Source: Setophaga petechia | Taxonomy: Eukaryota > Chordata > Aves > Passeriformes > Parulidae | DNA length: 64,000 bases | Assembly: GCA_024362935.1 (NCBI GenBank) | Contig: JANCRA010000001.1 | Span: forward strand, 53,355,501-53,419,500 | Reading direction: 5' to 3' | Position numbers and translations under genes: made by a program | In this document: positions 20,477-32,760 of the stretch, one piece after another | How positions within the stretch are numbered: the stretch's first letter is position 1 | How the letters are laid out: every line of letters begins with the position of its first letter | Notes under the pieces: generated by a model | Database searches by the model: none | What the model saw: the letters and a program-made list of their open reading frames with translations, nothing else | Told to the model about the DNA's origin: nothing

Positions 20477-23400
20477 TTGTTTAATCCAAAAAGCCCTGAG
20501 CTCCAGGCACACTGCAACTGCAAAAGGTATCCCAAGGGGAGCGCAAAAGCGCCGCGACATGGCTGCCTCCACAGCTTTTTCTTTGGTGCCATCCCTAACT
20601 CTAGGCTGATTTACCTGTCTAGGGCTAGGGTTAGGGTTATGCCTAGGGTTAGGGTTTTTTAAATGAGAAAGGCTTGAGCTCCAGACACAATTCAGCTGGC
20701 AAAGGCATCCCAAGGGGATCGAAAAAGTGCCACAACATGGCTGCCTCCGCACATTTTTCCTTGGGACCGTCCCTAACCCTAGGCTGATTGACCAGTTTCG
20801 TAGTTAGGGCTACACCTAGGGTAAGGGTTTTTTAATCCAGAAAGCCCTGAGCTCCAGGCACACTGCAACTGCAAAAGGTATCCCAAGGAGAGCAGAAAAG
20901 CGCCACAACATGGCTGCCTCCACAGCTTTTTCTTTGGTGCCATCCCTAAGCCTAGGCTGATTTACCTGTCTAGGGCTAGGGTTAGGGTTACGCCTAGGGT
21001 TAGGGTTTTTTAAATGAGAAAGGCTTGAGCTCCAGAAACAATTCAGCTGGCAAAGGCATCCCAAGGGGATCGAAAAAGTGCCGCAACATGGCTGCCTCCG
21101 CACATTTTTCCTTGGGACCGTCCCTAACCCTAGGCTGATTGATCAGTTTAGGGGTTAGGGTTACGCCTAGGGTAAGGGTTTCTAAATCCAGAAAGCCCTG
21201 CGCCCCAGGCACGCTGCAACTGCAAAAGGTATCCCAAGGGGAGCGCAAAAGCGCCGCAACATGGCTGCCTCCACAGCTTTTTCTTTGCTGCCATCCCTAA
21301 CCCTAGGCTGATTTACCTGTCTAGGGCTAGGGTTAGGGTTAAGCCTAGGGTTAGGGTTTTTTAAATGAGAAAGACTTGAGCTCCAGACACAATTCAGCTG
21401 GCAAAGGCATCCCAAGGGGATCGAAAAAGTGCCACAACATGGCGGCCTCCGCACATTTTTCCTTGGGACCGTCCCTAACCCTAGGCTGATTGACCAGTTT
21501 AGGGGTTAGGGTTACGCCTAGGGAAAGGGTTTTTTAATCCAGAAAGCCCTGAGCTCCAGGCACACTGCAACTGCAAAAGGTATCCCAAGGGGAGCGCAAA
21601 AGCGCCGCGACATCGCTGCCTCCACAGCTTTTTCTTTGGTGCCATCCCGAACCCTAGGCTGATTTACCTGTCTAGGGCTAGGGTTAGGGTTACGCCTAGG
21701 GTTAGGGTTTTTTAAATGAGAAAGTCTTGAGCTCCAGACACAATTCAGCTGGCAAAGGTATCACAAGGGGATGGAAAACGTGCAACAACATGGCTGCCTC
21801 CCCACATTTTTCCTTGGGACCGTCCCTAACCCTAGGCTGATTGACCAGTTTAGGGGTTAGGGTTACGCCTAGGGTAAGGGTTTTTTAATCCAGAAAGCCC
21901 TGAGCTCCAGGCACACTGCAACTGCAAAAGGTATCCCAAGGAGAGCGCAAAAGCGCCACAACATGGCTGCCTCCACAGCTTTTTCTTTGGTGCCATCCCT
22001 AAGCCTAGGCTGATTTACCTGTCTAGGGCTAGGGTTAGGGTTAAGCCTAGGGTTAGGGTTTTTTAAATGAGAAAGGCTTGAGCTCCAGACACAATTCAGC
22101 TGGCAAAGGCATCCCAAGGGGATCGAAAAAGTGCCACAACATGGCGGCCTCCGCACATTTTTCCTAGGGACCGTCCCTAACCCTAGGCTGATTGACCTGT
22201 TTTGGGGTTAAGGTTACGCCTAGGGTAAGGGTTGTTTAATCCAGAAAGCCCTGAGTTCCAGGCACACTGCAACTGCAAAAGGTATCCCAAGGGGAGCGCA
22301 AAAGCGCCGCGACATCGCTACCTCCACAGCTTTTTCTTTGGTGCCATCCCTAAGCCTAGGCTGATTTACCCGTCTAGGGCTAGGGTTAGGGTTACGCCTA
22401 GGGTTAGTGTTTTTTAAATGAGAAAGGCTTGAGCTCCAGACACAATTCAGCTGGCAAAGGCAACCCAAGGGGATCGAAAAAGTGCCACAACATGGCTGCC
22501 TCCGCACATTTTTCCTTGGGACCGTCCCTAACCCTAGGCGGATTGACCAGTTTAGGGGTTAGGGTTACGCCTAGGGTAAGGGTTTTTTAATCCAGAAAGC
22601 CCTGAGCTCCAGGCACACTGCAACTGCAAAAGGTATCCCAAGGGGAGCGCAAAAGCGCCACGACATCGCTGCCTCTACAGCTTTTTCTTTGCTGCCATCC
22701 CTAACCCTAGGCTGATTTACCTGTCTAGGGCTAGGGTTAGGGTTACGCCTAGGGTTAAGGTTTTTTAAATGAGAAAGGCTTGAGCTCCAGACACAATTCA
22801 GCTGGCAAAGGCATCCCAAGGGGATCGAAAAAGTGCCACAACATGGCTGCCTCCGCACATTTTTCCTTGGGACCGTCCCTAACCCTAGGCTGAATTACCA
22901 GTTTAGGGGTTAGGGATACGCCTAGGGTAAGGGTTTTTTAATCCAGAAAGCCCTGAGCTCCAGGCACACTGCAACTGCAAAAGGTATCCCAAGTGGAGCG
23001 CAAGAGCGCCACAACATGGCTGCCTCCACAGCTTTTTCTTTGGTGCCATCCCTAACCCTAGGCTGATTTACCTGTCTAGGGCTAGGGTTAGGGTTACGCC
23101 TAGGGTTAGGGTTTTTTAAATGAGAAAAGTTTGAGCTCCAGACACAATTCAGCTGGCAAAGGCATCCCAAGGGGATCGAAAAAGTGCCGCAACATGGCTG
23201 CCTCCTCACATTTTTCCTTGGGACCGTCCCTAACCCTAGGCTGATTGACCAGTTTCGTAGTTAGGGTTACGCCTAGGGAAAGGGTTTTTTAATCCAGAAA
23301 GCCCTGAGCTCCAGGCACACTGCAACTGCAAAAGGTATCCCAAGGGGAGCGCAATATTGCCGCGACATCGCTGCCTCCACAGCTTTTTCTTTGGTGCCAT

Positions 23401-25390
23401 CCCTAACCATAGGCTGATTTACCTGTCTAGGGCTAGGGTTAGGGTTACGCCTAGGGTTAGGGTTTTTTAAATGAGAAAGGCTTGAGCTCCAGACACAATT
23501 CAGCTGGCAAAGGTATCCCAAGGGGATCGAAAAAGTCCCACAACATGGCTGCCTCCGCACATTTTTCCTTGGGACTGTCCCTAACCCTAGGCTGATTGAC
23601 CAGTTTAGGGGTTAGGGTTACGCCTAGGGAGAGGGTTTTTTAATCCAGAAAGCTCTGAGCTCCAGGCACACTGCAACTGCAAAAGGTATCCCAAGGGGAG
23701 CGCAAAAGCGCCGCGACATGGCTGCCTCCACAGCTTTTTCTTTGGTGCCATCCCTAACCCTAGGCTGATTTACCTGTCTAGGGCTAGGGTTAGGGTTACG
23801 CCTAGGGTTAGGGTTTTTTAAATGAGAAAGGCTTGAGCTCCAGACACAATTCAGCTGGCAAAGGCATCCCAAGGGGATCGAAAAAGTGCCACAACATGGC
23901 TGCCTCCGCACATTTTTCCTTGGGACCGTCCCTAACCCTAGGCTGATTGGCCTGTTTTGGGGTTAGGGTTACGCCTAGGGTAAGGGTTGTTTAATCCAAA
24001 AAGCCCTGAGCTCCAGGCACGCTGCAACTGCAAAAGGTATCCCAAGGGGAGCGCAAAATCGCCACGACATCGCTGCCTCCACGGCTTTTTCTTTGGTTCC
24101 ATCCCTAACCCTAGGCTGATTTACCTGTCTAGGGCTAGGGTTAGGGTTACGCCTAGGGTTAGGGTTTTTTAAATGAGAAAGGCTTGAGCTCCAGAAACAA
24201 TTCAGCTGGCAAAGGCATCCCAAGGGGATCGAAAAAGTGCCACAACATGGCTGCCTCCGCACATTTTTCCTTGGGACCGTCCCTAACCCTAGGCTGATTG
24301 ACCAGTTTAGGGGTTAGGGTTACGCCTAGGGTAAGGGTTTTTTAATCCAAAAAGCCCTGAGCTCCAGGCACACTGCAACTGCAAAAGGTATCCCAAGGTG
24401 AGCGCAAAAGCACCACAACATGGCTGCCTCCACAGCTTTTTCTTTGGTGCCATCCCTAACCCTAGGCTGATTTACCTGTCTAGGGCTAGGGTTAGGGTTA
24501 AGCCTAGGGTTAGGGTTTTTTAAATGAGAAAGACTTGAGCTCCAGACACAATTCAGCTGGCAAAGTCATCCCAAGGGTATCGAAAAAGTGCCACAACATG
24601 GCTGCCTCCCCACATTTTTCCTTGGGACCGTCCCTAACCCTAGGCTGATTGAGCAGTTTAGGGGTTAGGGTTACGCCTAGGGTAAGGGTTTTTTAATCCA
24701 GAAAGCCCTGAGCTCCAGGCACACTGCAACTGCAAAAGGTATCCCAAGGGGAGCGCAAAAGCGCCGCGACATCGCTGCCTCCACAGCTTTTTCTTTGCCG
24801 CCATCCCTAAGCCTAGGCTGATTTACCTGTCTAGGGCTAGGGTTGGGGTTACGCCTAGGGTTAGGGTTTTTTAAATGAGAAAGGCTTGAGCTCCAGACAC
24901 AATTCAGCAGGCAAAGGCATTCCAAGGGGATCGAAAAAGTGCCACAACATGGCTGCCTCCGCACATTTTTCCTTGGGACCGTACCTAACCCTAGGCTGAT
25001 TGACCAGTTTAGGGGTTAGGGTTACGCCTAGGGTAAGGGTTTTTTAATCCAGAAAGCCCTGAGCTCCAGGCACGCTGCAAGTTCAAAAGGTATCCCAAGG
25101 GGAGCGCAAAAGCGCCACAACATCGCTGCCTCCACAGCTTTTTCTTTGGTGCCATCACTAACCCTGGGCTGATTTACCTGTCTAGGGCTCGGGTTAGGGT
25201 TACGCCTAGGGTTAGGGTTTTTTAAATGAGAAAGGCTTGAGCTCCAGACACAATTCAGCTGGCAAAGGCATCCCAAGGGGATCGAAAACGTGCAACAACA
25301 TGGCTGCCTCCGCACATTTTTCCTTGGGACCCTCCCTAACCCTAGGCTGATTGACCAGTTTAGGGGTTAGGGTTACGCCAAGGGTAAGGG
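20477..25390 (+). repeat. Diverged mixed-unit block
   Basis: Fourteen units with more private substitutions and no clear long higher-order period. Examples are GGCGGCC instead of GGCTGCC at 21441 and 22143, TTCCTAGGGACC near 22161, GCAATATTGCC near 23352 and CGGGTTAGGG near 25190. A short stretch recalls the left block: the units at 22583 and 22934 resemble those at 19424 and 19775 (offset 3159, nine units). This block separates two differently organised higher-order domains and probably holds older, less homogenised copies. Confidence 0.8.
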
Positions 25391-26794
25391 TTTTTTTATC
25401 CAGAAAGCCCTGAGCTCCAGGCACACTGCAACTGCAAAAGGTATCCCAAGGGGAGCGCAAAAGCGCCGCGACATCGCTGCCTCCACAGCTTTTTCTTTGC
25501 TGCCATCCCTAAGCCTAGGCTGATTACCTGTCTAGGGCTAGGGTTAGGGTTACGCCTAGGGTTAGGGTTTTTTAAATGAGAAAGGCTTGAGCTCCAGACA
25601 CAATTCAGCTGGCAAAGGCATCCCAAGGGGATCGAAAAAGTGCCGCAACATGGCTGCCTCCGCACATTTTTCCTTGGGACCGTCCCTAACCCTAGGCTGA
25701 TTGACCAGTTTAGTAGTTAATATTACGCCTAGGGTAAGGGTTTTTTTAATCCAGAAAGCCCTGAGCTCCAGGCACACTGCAACTGCAAAAGGTATCCCAA
25801 GGGGAGCGCAAAAGCGCCGCGACATCGCTGCCTCCACAGGTTTTTCTTTTGTGCCATCCCTAACCCTAGGCTGATTTACCTGTCTAGGGCTAGAGTTAGG
25901 GTTACGCCTAGGGTTAGGGTTTTTTAAATGAGAAAGGCTTGAGCTCCAGACACAATTCAGCAGGCAAAGACATCCCAAGGGGATCGAAAAAGTGCCACAA
26001 CATGGCTGCCTCCGCACATTTTTCCTTGGGACCGTCCCTAACCCTAGGCTGATTGACATGTTTTGGGGTTAGTGTTACGCCAAGGGTAAGGGTTGTTTAA
26101 TCCAAAAAGCCCTGAGCTCCAGGCACACTGCAACTGCAAAAGGTATCCCAAGGGGAGCGCAAAAGCGCCACGACATCGCTGCCTCCACAGCTTTTTCTTT
26201 GCTGCCATCCCTAACCCTAGGCTGATTTACCTGTCTAGGGCTAGAGTTAGGGTTACGCCTAGGATTAGGGTTTTTTAAATGAGAAAGGCTTGAGCTCCAG
26301 ACACAATTCAGCTGGCAAAGGCATCCCAAGGGGATCGAAAAAGTGCCACAACATGGCTGCCTCCGCACATTTTTCCTTGGGACCGTCCCTAACCCTCGGC
26401 TGATTGACCAGTTTAGGGGTTAGGGTTACGCCTAGGGTAAGGGTTTTTTAATCCAAAACGCCCTGAGCTCCAGGCACACTGCAACTGCAAAAGGTATCCC
26501 AAGGGGAGCGCAAAAGCGCCACAACATGGCTGCCTCCACAGATTTTTCTTTGGTGCCATCCCTAACCCTAGGCTGATTTACCTGTCTAGGGCTAGGGTTA
26601 GGGTTAAGCCTAGGGTTAGGGTTTTTTAAATGAGAAAGACTTGAGCTCCAGACACAATTCAGCTGGCAAAGGCATCCCAAGGGGATCGAGAAAGTGCCGC
26701 AACATGGCTGCCTCCGCACATTTTTCCTTGGGACCGTCCCTAACCCTAGGCTGATTGACCAGTTTAGGGGTTAGGGTTACGCCTAGGGTAAGGG
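25391..26794 (+). repeat. Outlying m-n-o-p module (4 units)
   Basis: Carries the marks of the later core types m, n, o and p in the same order. The T7 tract GGGTTTTTTTATCC at 25391 (m) is followed by the AATATTACGCC variant at about 25720 leading into n, with T7 at 25741. The CATGTTTTGGGGTTAGTGTTACGCCAAGGG junction leads into o at 26093, and CAAAACGCCCTGAG marks p. It is less similar to the core copies than they are to each other, so it looks like the older source or an early offshoot. Confidence 0.75.
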
Positions 26795-27496
26795 TTTTTT
26801 AATCCAGAAACCCCTGAGCTCCAGGCACACTGCAACTGCAAAAGGTATCCCAAGGGGAGCGCAAAAGCGCCGCGACATCGCTGCCTCCACAGCTTTTTCT
26901 TTGGTGCCATCCCGAACCCTAGGCTGATTTACCTGTCTAGGGCTAGGGTTAGGGTTACGCCTAGGGTTAGGGTTTTTTAAATGAGAAAGGCTTGAGCTCC
27001 ATACACAATTCAGCAGGCAAAGGCATTCCAAGGGGATCGAAAACGTGCAACCACATGGCTGCCTCCTCACATTTTTCCTTGGGACCGTCCCTAACCCTAG
27101 GCTGATTGACCAGTTTAGGGGTTAGGGTTACGCCTAGGGTAAGGGTTTTTTAATCCAGTAAGCCCTGAGCTCCAGGCACGCTGCAACTTCAAAAGGTATC
27201 CCAAGGGGAGCGCAAAAGCGCCACAACATGGCTGCCTCCACAGCTTTTTCTTTGGTGCCATCCCTAACCCTAGGCTGATTTACCTGTCTAGGGCTAGGGT
27301 TAGGGTTACGCCTAGGGTTAGGGTTTTTTAAATGAGAAAGGCTTGAGCTCCAGACACAATTCAGCTGGCAAAGGACTCCCAAGGGGATCGAAAACGTGCA
27401 ACAACATGGCTGCCTCCGCACATTTTTCCTTGGGACCGTCCCTAACCCTAGGCTGATTGACCAGTTTAGGGGTTAGGGTTACGCCAAGGGTAAGGG
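26795..27496 (+). repeat. Two transitional units before the homogenised core
   Basis: The units at 26795 and 27146 carry CAGCAGGCAAAGG with AACGTGCAACCACATGG, then GCTGCAACTTCAAAAGG with AAAGGACTCCCAAGG. The AAGGACTCCC mark recurs in the core type l and in some other core units, so these copies are related to but not part of the core string. Confidence 0.7.
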
Positions 27497-30400
27497 TTGT
27501 TTAATCCAAAAAGCCCTGAGCTCCAGGCACACTGCAACTGCAAAAGGTATCCCAAGGGGAGCGCAAAAGCGCCGCGATATGGCTGCCTCCACAGCTTTTT
27601 CTTTGGTGCCATCCCTAACCCTAGGCTGATTTACCTGTCTAGGGCTAGGGTTAGGGTTACGCCTAGGGTTAGGGTTTTTTAAATGAGAAAGGCTTGAGCT
27701 CCAGACACAATTCAGCTGGCAAAGGCATCCCAAGGGGATCGAAAAAGTGCCACAACATGGCTGCCTCCGCACATTTTTCCTTGGGACCGTCCCTAACCCT
27801 AGGCTGATTGACCAGTTTAGTAGTTAGGGTTACGCCTAGGGTAAGGGTTTTTTAATCCAGAAAGCCCTGAGCTCCAGGCACACTGCAACTGCAAAAGGTA
27901 TCCCAAGGGGAGCGCAAAAGCGCCACGACATCGCTGCCTCCACAGCTTTTTCTTTGGTGCCATCCCTAACCCTAGGCTGATTTACCTGTCTAGGGCTAGG
28001 GTTAGGGTTACGCCTAGGGTTAGGGTTTTTTAAATGAGAAAGGCTTGAGCTCCAGAAACAATTCAGCTGGCAAAGGCATCCCAAGGGGATCGAAAAAGTG
28101 CCACAACATGGCTGCCTCCGCACATTTTTCCTTGGGACCGTCCCTAACCCTAGGCTGATTGACCAGTTTAGGGGTTAGGGTTACGCCTAGGGTAAGGGTT
28201 TTTTAATCCAAAAAGCCTTGAGCTCCAGGCACACTGCAACTGCAAAAGGTATCCCAAGGGGAGCGCAAAAGCACCACAACATGGCTGCCTCCACAGCTTT
28301 TTCTTTGGTGCCATCCCTAACCCTAGGCTGATTTACCTGTCTAGGGCTAGGGTTAGGGTTAAGCCTAGGGTTAGGGTTTTTTAAATGAGAAAGGCTTGAG
28401 CTCCAGACACAATTCAGCTGGCAAAGTCATCCCAAGGGGATCGAAAAAGTGCCACAACATGGTTGCCTCCGCACATTTTTCCTTGGGACCGTCCCTAACC
28501 CTAGGCTGATTGACCAGTTTAGTAGTTAGGGTTACGCCTAGGGTAAGGGTTTTTTAATCCAGAAAGCCCTGAGCTCCAGGCACACTGCAACTGCAAAAGG
28601 TATCCCAAGGGGAGCGCAAAAGCGCCACGACATCGCTGCCTCCACAGCTTTTTCTTTGCTGCCATCCCTAAGACTAGGCTGATTACCTGTCTAGGGCTAG
28701 GGTTAGGGTTACGCCTAGGGTTAGGGTTTTTTAAATGAGAAAGGCTTGAGCTCCAGACACAATTCAGCTGGCAAAGGCATCCCAAGGGGATCGAAAAAGT
28801 GCCACAACATGGCTGCCTCCGCACATTTTTCCTTGGGACCGTCCCTAACCCTAGGCTGATTGACCAGTTTAGTAGTTAGGGTTACGCCGGGGGTAAGGGT
28901 TTTTTAATCCAGAAAGCCCTGAGCTCCAGGCACACTGCAACTGCAAAAGGTATCCCAAGGGGAGCGAAAAAGCGCCGTGACATCGCTGCCTCCACAGCTT
29001 TTTCTTTGGTGCCATCCCTAACCCTAGGCTGATTTACCTGTCTAGGGCTAGGGTTAGGGTTACGCCTAGGGTTAGGGTTTTTTAAATGAGAAAGGCTTGA
29101 GCTCCAGACACAATTCAGCTGGCAAAGGCATCCCAAGGGGATCGAAAATGTGCAACAACATGGCTGCCTCCGCACATTTTTCCTTGGGACCGTCCCTAAC
29201 CCTAGGCTGATTGACCAGTTTAGGGGTTAGGGTTAGGCCTAGGGTAAGGGTTTTTTAATCCAAAAAGCCCTGAGCTCCAGGCACACTGCAACTGCAAAAG
29301 GTATCCCAAGGGGAGCGCAAAAGCAACACAACATGGCTGCCTCCACAGCTTTTTCTTTGGTGCCATCCCTAACCCTAGGCTGATTTACCCGTCTAGGGCT
29401 AGGGTTAGGGTTACGCCTAGGGTTAGGGTTTTTTAAATGAGAAAGACTTGAGCTCCAGACACAATTCAGCTGGCAAAGGCATCCCAAGGGGATCGAAAAA
29501 GTGCCACAACATGGTTTCCTCCGCACATTTTTCCTTGGGACCGTCCCTAACCCTAGGCTGATTGACCAGTTTAGTATTTAGGGTTACGCCTAGGGTAAGG
29601 GTTTTTTAATCCAGAAAGCCCTGAGCTCCAGGCACACTGCAACTGCAAAAGGTATCCCAAGGGGAGCGCAAAAGCGCCGCGACATCGCTGCCTCCACAGA
29701 TTTTTCTTTGGTGCCATCCCTACCCCTTTTCTGTTTTACCTGTCTAGGGCTAGAGTTAGGGTTACGCCTAGGGTTAGGGTTTTTTAAATGAGAAAGGCTT
29801 GAGCTCCAGACACAATTCAGCTGGCAAAGGTATCCCAAGGGGATCGAAAAAGTGCCACAACATGGCTGCCTCCGCACATTTTTCCTTGGGACCGTCCCTA
29901 ACCCTAGGCTGATTGACCACTTTAGTAGTTAGGGTTACGCCTAGGGTAAGGGTTTTTTAATCCAGAAAGCCCAGAGGTCCAGGCACACTGCAACTGCAAA
30001 AGGTATCCCAAGGGGAGCGCAAAATCGCCACGACATCGCTGCCTCCACAGATTTTTCTTTGGTGCCATCCCTAACCCTAGGCTGATTTACCTGTCTAGGG
30101 CTAGGGTTAGGGTTACGCCTAGGGTTAGGGTTTTTTAAATGAGAAAGGCTTGAGCTCCAGACACAATTCAGCTGGCAAAGGCATCCCAAGGGGATCGAAA
30201 AAGTGCCGCAACATGGCTGCCTCCGCACATTTTTCCTTGGGACCGTCCCTAACCCTAGGCTGATTGACCAGTTTAGTAGTTAGGGTTACGCCTAGGGTAA
30301 GGGTTTTTTAATCCAAAAAGCCCTGAGCTCCAGGCACACTGCAACTGCAAAAGGTATCCCAAGAGGAGCGCAAAATCGCCACGACATCGCTGCCTCCACA

Positions 30401-32760
30401 GATTTTTCTTTGGTGCCATCCATACCCCTTGTCTGTTTTACCTGTCTAGGGCTAGAGTTAGGGTTACGCCTAGGGTTAGGGTTTTTTAAATGAGAAAGGC
30501 TTGAGCTCCAGACACAATTCACCTGGCAAAGGCATCCCAAGGGGATCGAAAAAGTGCCACAACATGGCTGCCTCCGCACATTTTTCCTTGGGACCGTCCC
30601 TAACCCTAGGCTGATTGACCAGTTTAGTAGTTAGGGTTACGCCTAGGGTAAGGGTTTTTTAATCCAGAAAGCCCTGAGCTCCAGGCACACTGCAACTGCA
30701 AAAGGTATCCCAAGGGGAGCGCAAAAGCGCCGCGACATGGCTGCCTCCACAGCTTTTTCTTTGGTGCCATCCCTAACCCTAGGCTGATTTACCTGTCTAG
30801 GGCTAGGGTTAGGGTTACGCCTAGGGTTAGGGTTTTTAAAATGAGAAAAGCTTGAGCGCCAGACACAATTCAGCAGGCAAAGACATCCCAAGGGGATCGA
30901 AAAAGTGCCACAACATGGCTGCCTCCGCACATTTTTCCTTGGGACCGTCCCTAACCCTAGGCTGATTGACTAGTTTAGTAGTTAGGGTTACGCCTAGGGT
31001 AAGGGTTTTTTAATCCAGAAAGCCCAGAGGTCCAGGCACACTGCAACTGCAAAAGGTATCCCAAGGGGAGCGCAAAATCGCCACGACATCGCTGCCTCCA
31101 CAGATTTTTCTTTGGTGCCATCCCTAACCCTAGGCTGATTTACCTGTCTAGGGCTAGGGTTAGGATTACGCCTAGGGTTAGGGTTTTTTAAATGAGAAAG
31201 GCTTGAGCTCCAGACACAATTCAGCTGGCAAAGGCATCCCAAGGGGATCGAAAAAGTGCCACAACATGGCTGCCTCCGCACATTTTTCCTTGGGACCGTC
31301 CCTAACCCTAGGCTGATTGACCAGTTTAGTAGTTAGGGTTACGCCAGGGGTAAGGGTTTTTTAATCCAGAAAGCCCTGAGCTCCAGGCACACTGCAACTG
31401 CAAAAGGTATCCCATGGGGAGCGCAAAAGCGCCGCGACATGGCTGCCTCCACAGCTTTTTCTTTGGTGCCATCCCTAACCCTGGGCTGATTTACCTGTCT
31501 AGGGCTCGGGTTAGGGTTACGCCTAGGGTTAGGGTTTTTTAAATGAGAAAGGCTTGAGCTCCAGACACAATTCAGCTGGCAAAGGACTCCCAAGGGGATC
31601 GAAAACGTGCAACAACATGGCTGCCTCCGCACATTTTTCCTTGGGACCGTCCCTAACCCTAGGCTGATTGACCAGTTTAGGGGTTAGGGTTACGCCAAGG
31701 GTAAGGGTTTTTTTATCCAGAAAGCCCTGAGCTCCAGGCACACTGCAACTGCAAAAGGTATCCCAAGGGGAGCGCAAAAGCGCCGCGACATCGCTGCCTC
31801 CACAGCTTTTTCTTTGCTGCCATCCCTAAGCCTTGGCTGATTACCTGTCTAGGGCTAGGGTTAGGGTTACGCCTAGGGTTAGGGTTTTTTAAATGAGAAA
31901 GGCTTGAGCTCCAGACACAATTCAGCTGGCAAAGGCATCCCAAGGGGATCGAAAAAGTGCCACAACATGGCTGCCTCCGCACATTTTTCCTTGGGACCGT
32001 CCCTAACCCTAGGCTGATTGACCAGTTTAGTAGTTAATATTACGCCTAGGGTAAGGGTTTTTTTAATCCAGAAAGCCCTGAGCTCCAGGCACACTGCAAC
32101 TGCAAAAGGTATCCCAAGGGGAGCGCAAAAGCGCCGCGACATCGCTGCCTCCACAGGTTTTTCTTTGGTGCCATCCCAAACCCTAGGCTGATTTACCTGT
32201 CTAGGGCTAGAGTTAGGGTTACGCCTAGGGTTAGGGTTTTTTAAATGAGAAAGGCTTGAGCTCCAGACACAATTCAGCAGGCAAAGACATCCCAAGGGGA
32301 TCGAAAAAGTGCCACAACATGGCTGCCTCCGCACATTTTTCCTTGGGACCGTCCCTAACCCTAGGCTGATTGACATGTTTTGGGGTTAGTGTTACGCCAA
32401 GGGTAAGGGTTGTTTAATCCAAAAAGCCCTGAGCTCCAGGCACACTGCAACTGCAAAAGGTATCCCAAGGGGAGCGCAAAAGCGCCACGACATCGCTGCC
32501 TCCACAGCTTTTTCTTTGGTGCCATCCCTAACCCTAGGCTGATTTACCTGTCTAGGGCTAGGGTTAGGGTTACGCCTAGGGTTAGGGTTTTTTAAATGAG
32601 AAAGGCTTGAGCTCCAGAAACAATTCAGCTGGCAAAGGCATCCCAAGGGGATCGAAAAAGTGCCGCAACATGGCTGCCTCCGCACATTTTTCCTTGGGAC
32701 CGTCCCTAACCCTAGGCTGATTGACCAGTTTAGGGGTTAGGGTTAGGCCTAGGGTAAGGG
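27497..32760 (+). repeat. Core 15-unit string a-o, copy 1
   Basis: Fifteen unit types in order, each with a private mark. a: GCGATATGGC. b: CCAGAAACAATT. c: AAGTCATCCC. d: CTAAGACTAGGCTGATTACC. e: GGAGCGAAAAAGCG. f: GGTTAGGCC with GCAACACAAC. g: CCCTACCCCTTTTCTG. h: CCAGAGGTCC with AATCGCC. i: CATACCCCTTGTCTG. j: TTTTTAAAATGAGAAAAGC. k: TTAGGATTACGCC. l: CCATGGGGAGC. m: T7 start with AAGCCTTGGCTG. n: T7 start after AATATTACG. o: TTGTTTAATCC after GTTAGTGTTACG. The same 15 units recur in order at 40131-45394. Confidence 0.85.
29251..32760 (+). repeat. 10-unit higher-order repeat (f-o), copy 1
   Basis: Units f g h i j k l m n o, 3510 bp. The next 3510 bp (32761-36270) repeat it with almost no visible differences, including rare marks such as TTTTTAAAATGAGAAAAGCTT (30835/34345), CCCATGGGGAGC (31412/34922) and GTTAATATTACG (32034/35544). 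Near-identity over 3.5 kb points to a recent tandem duplication. Confidence 0.88.
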
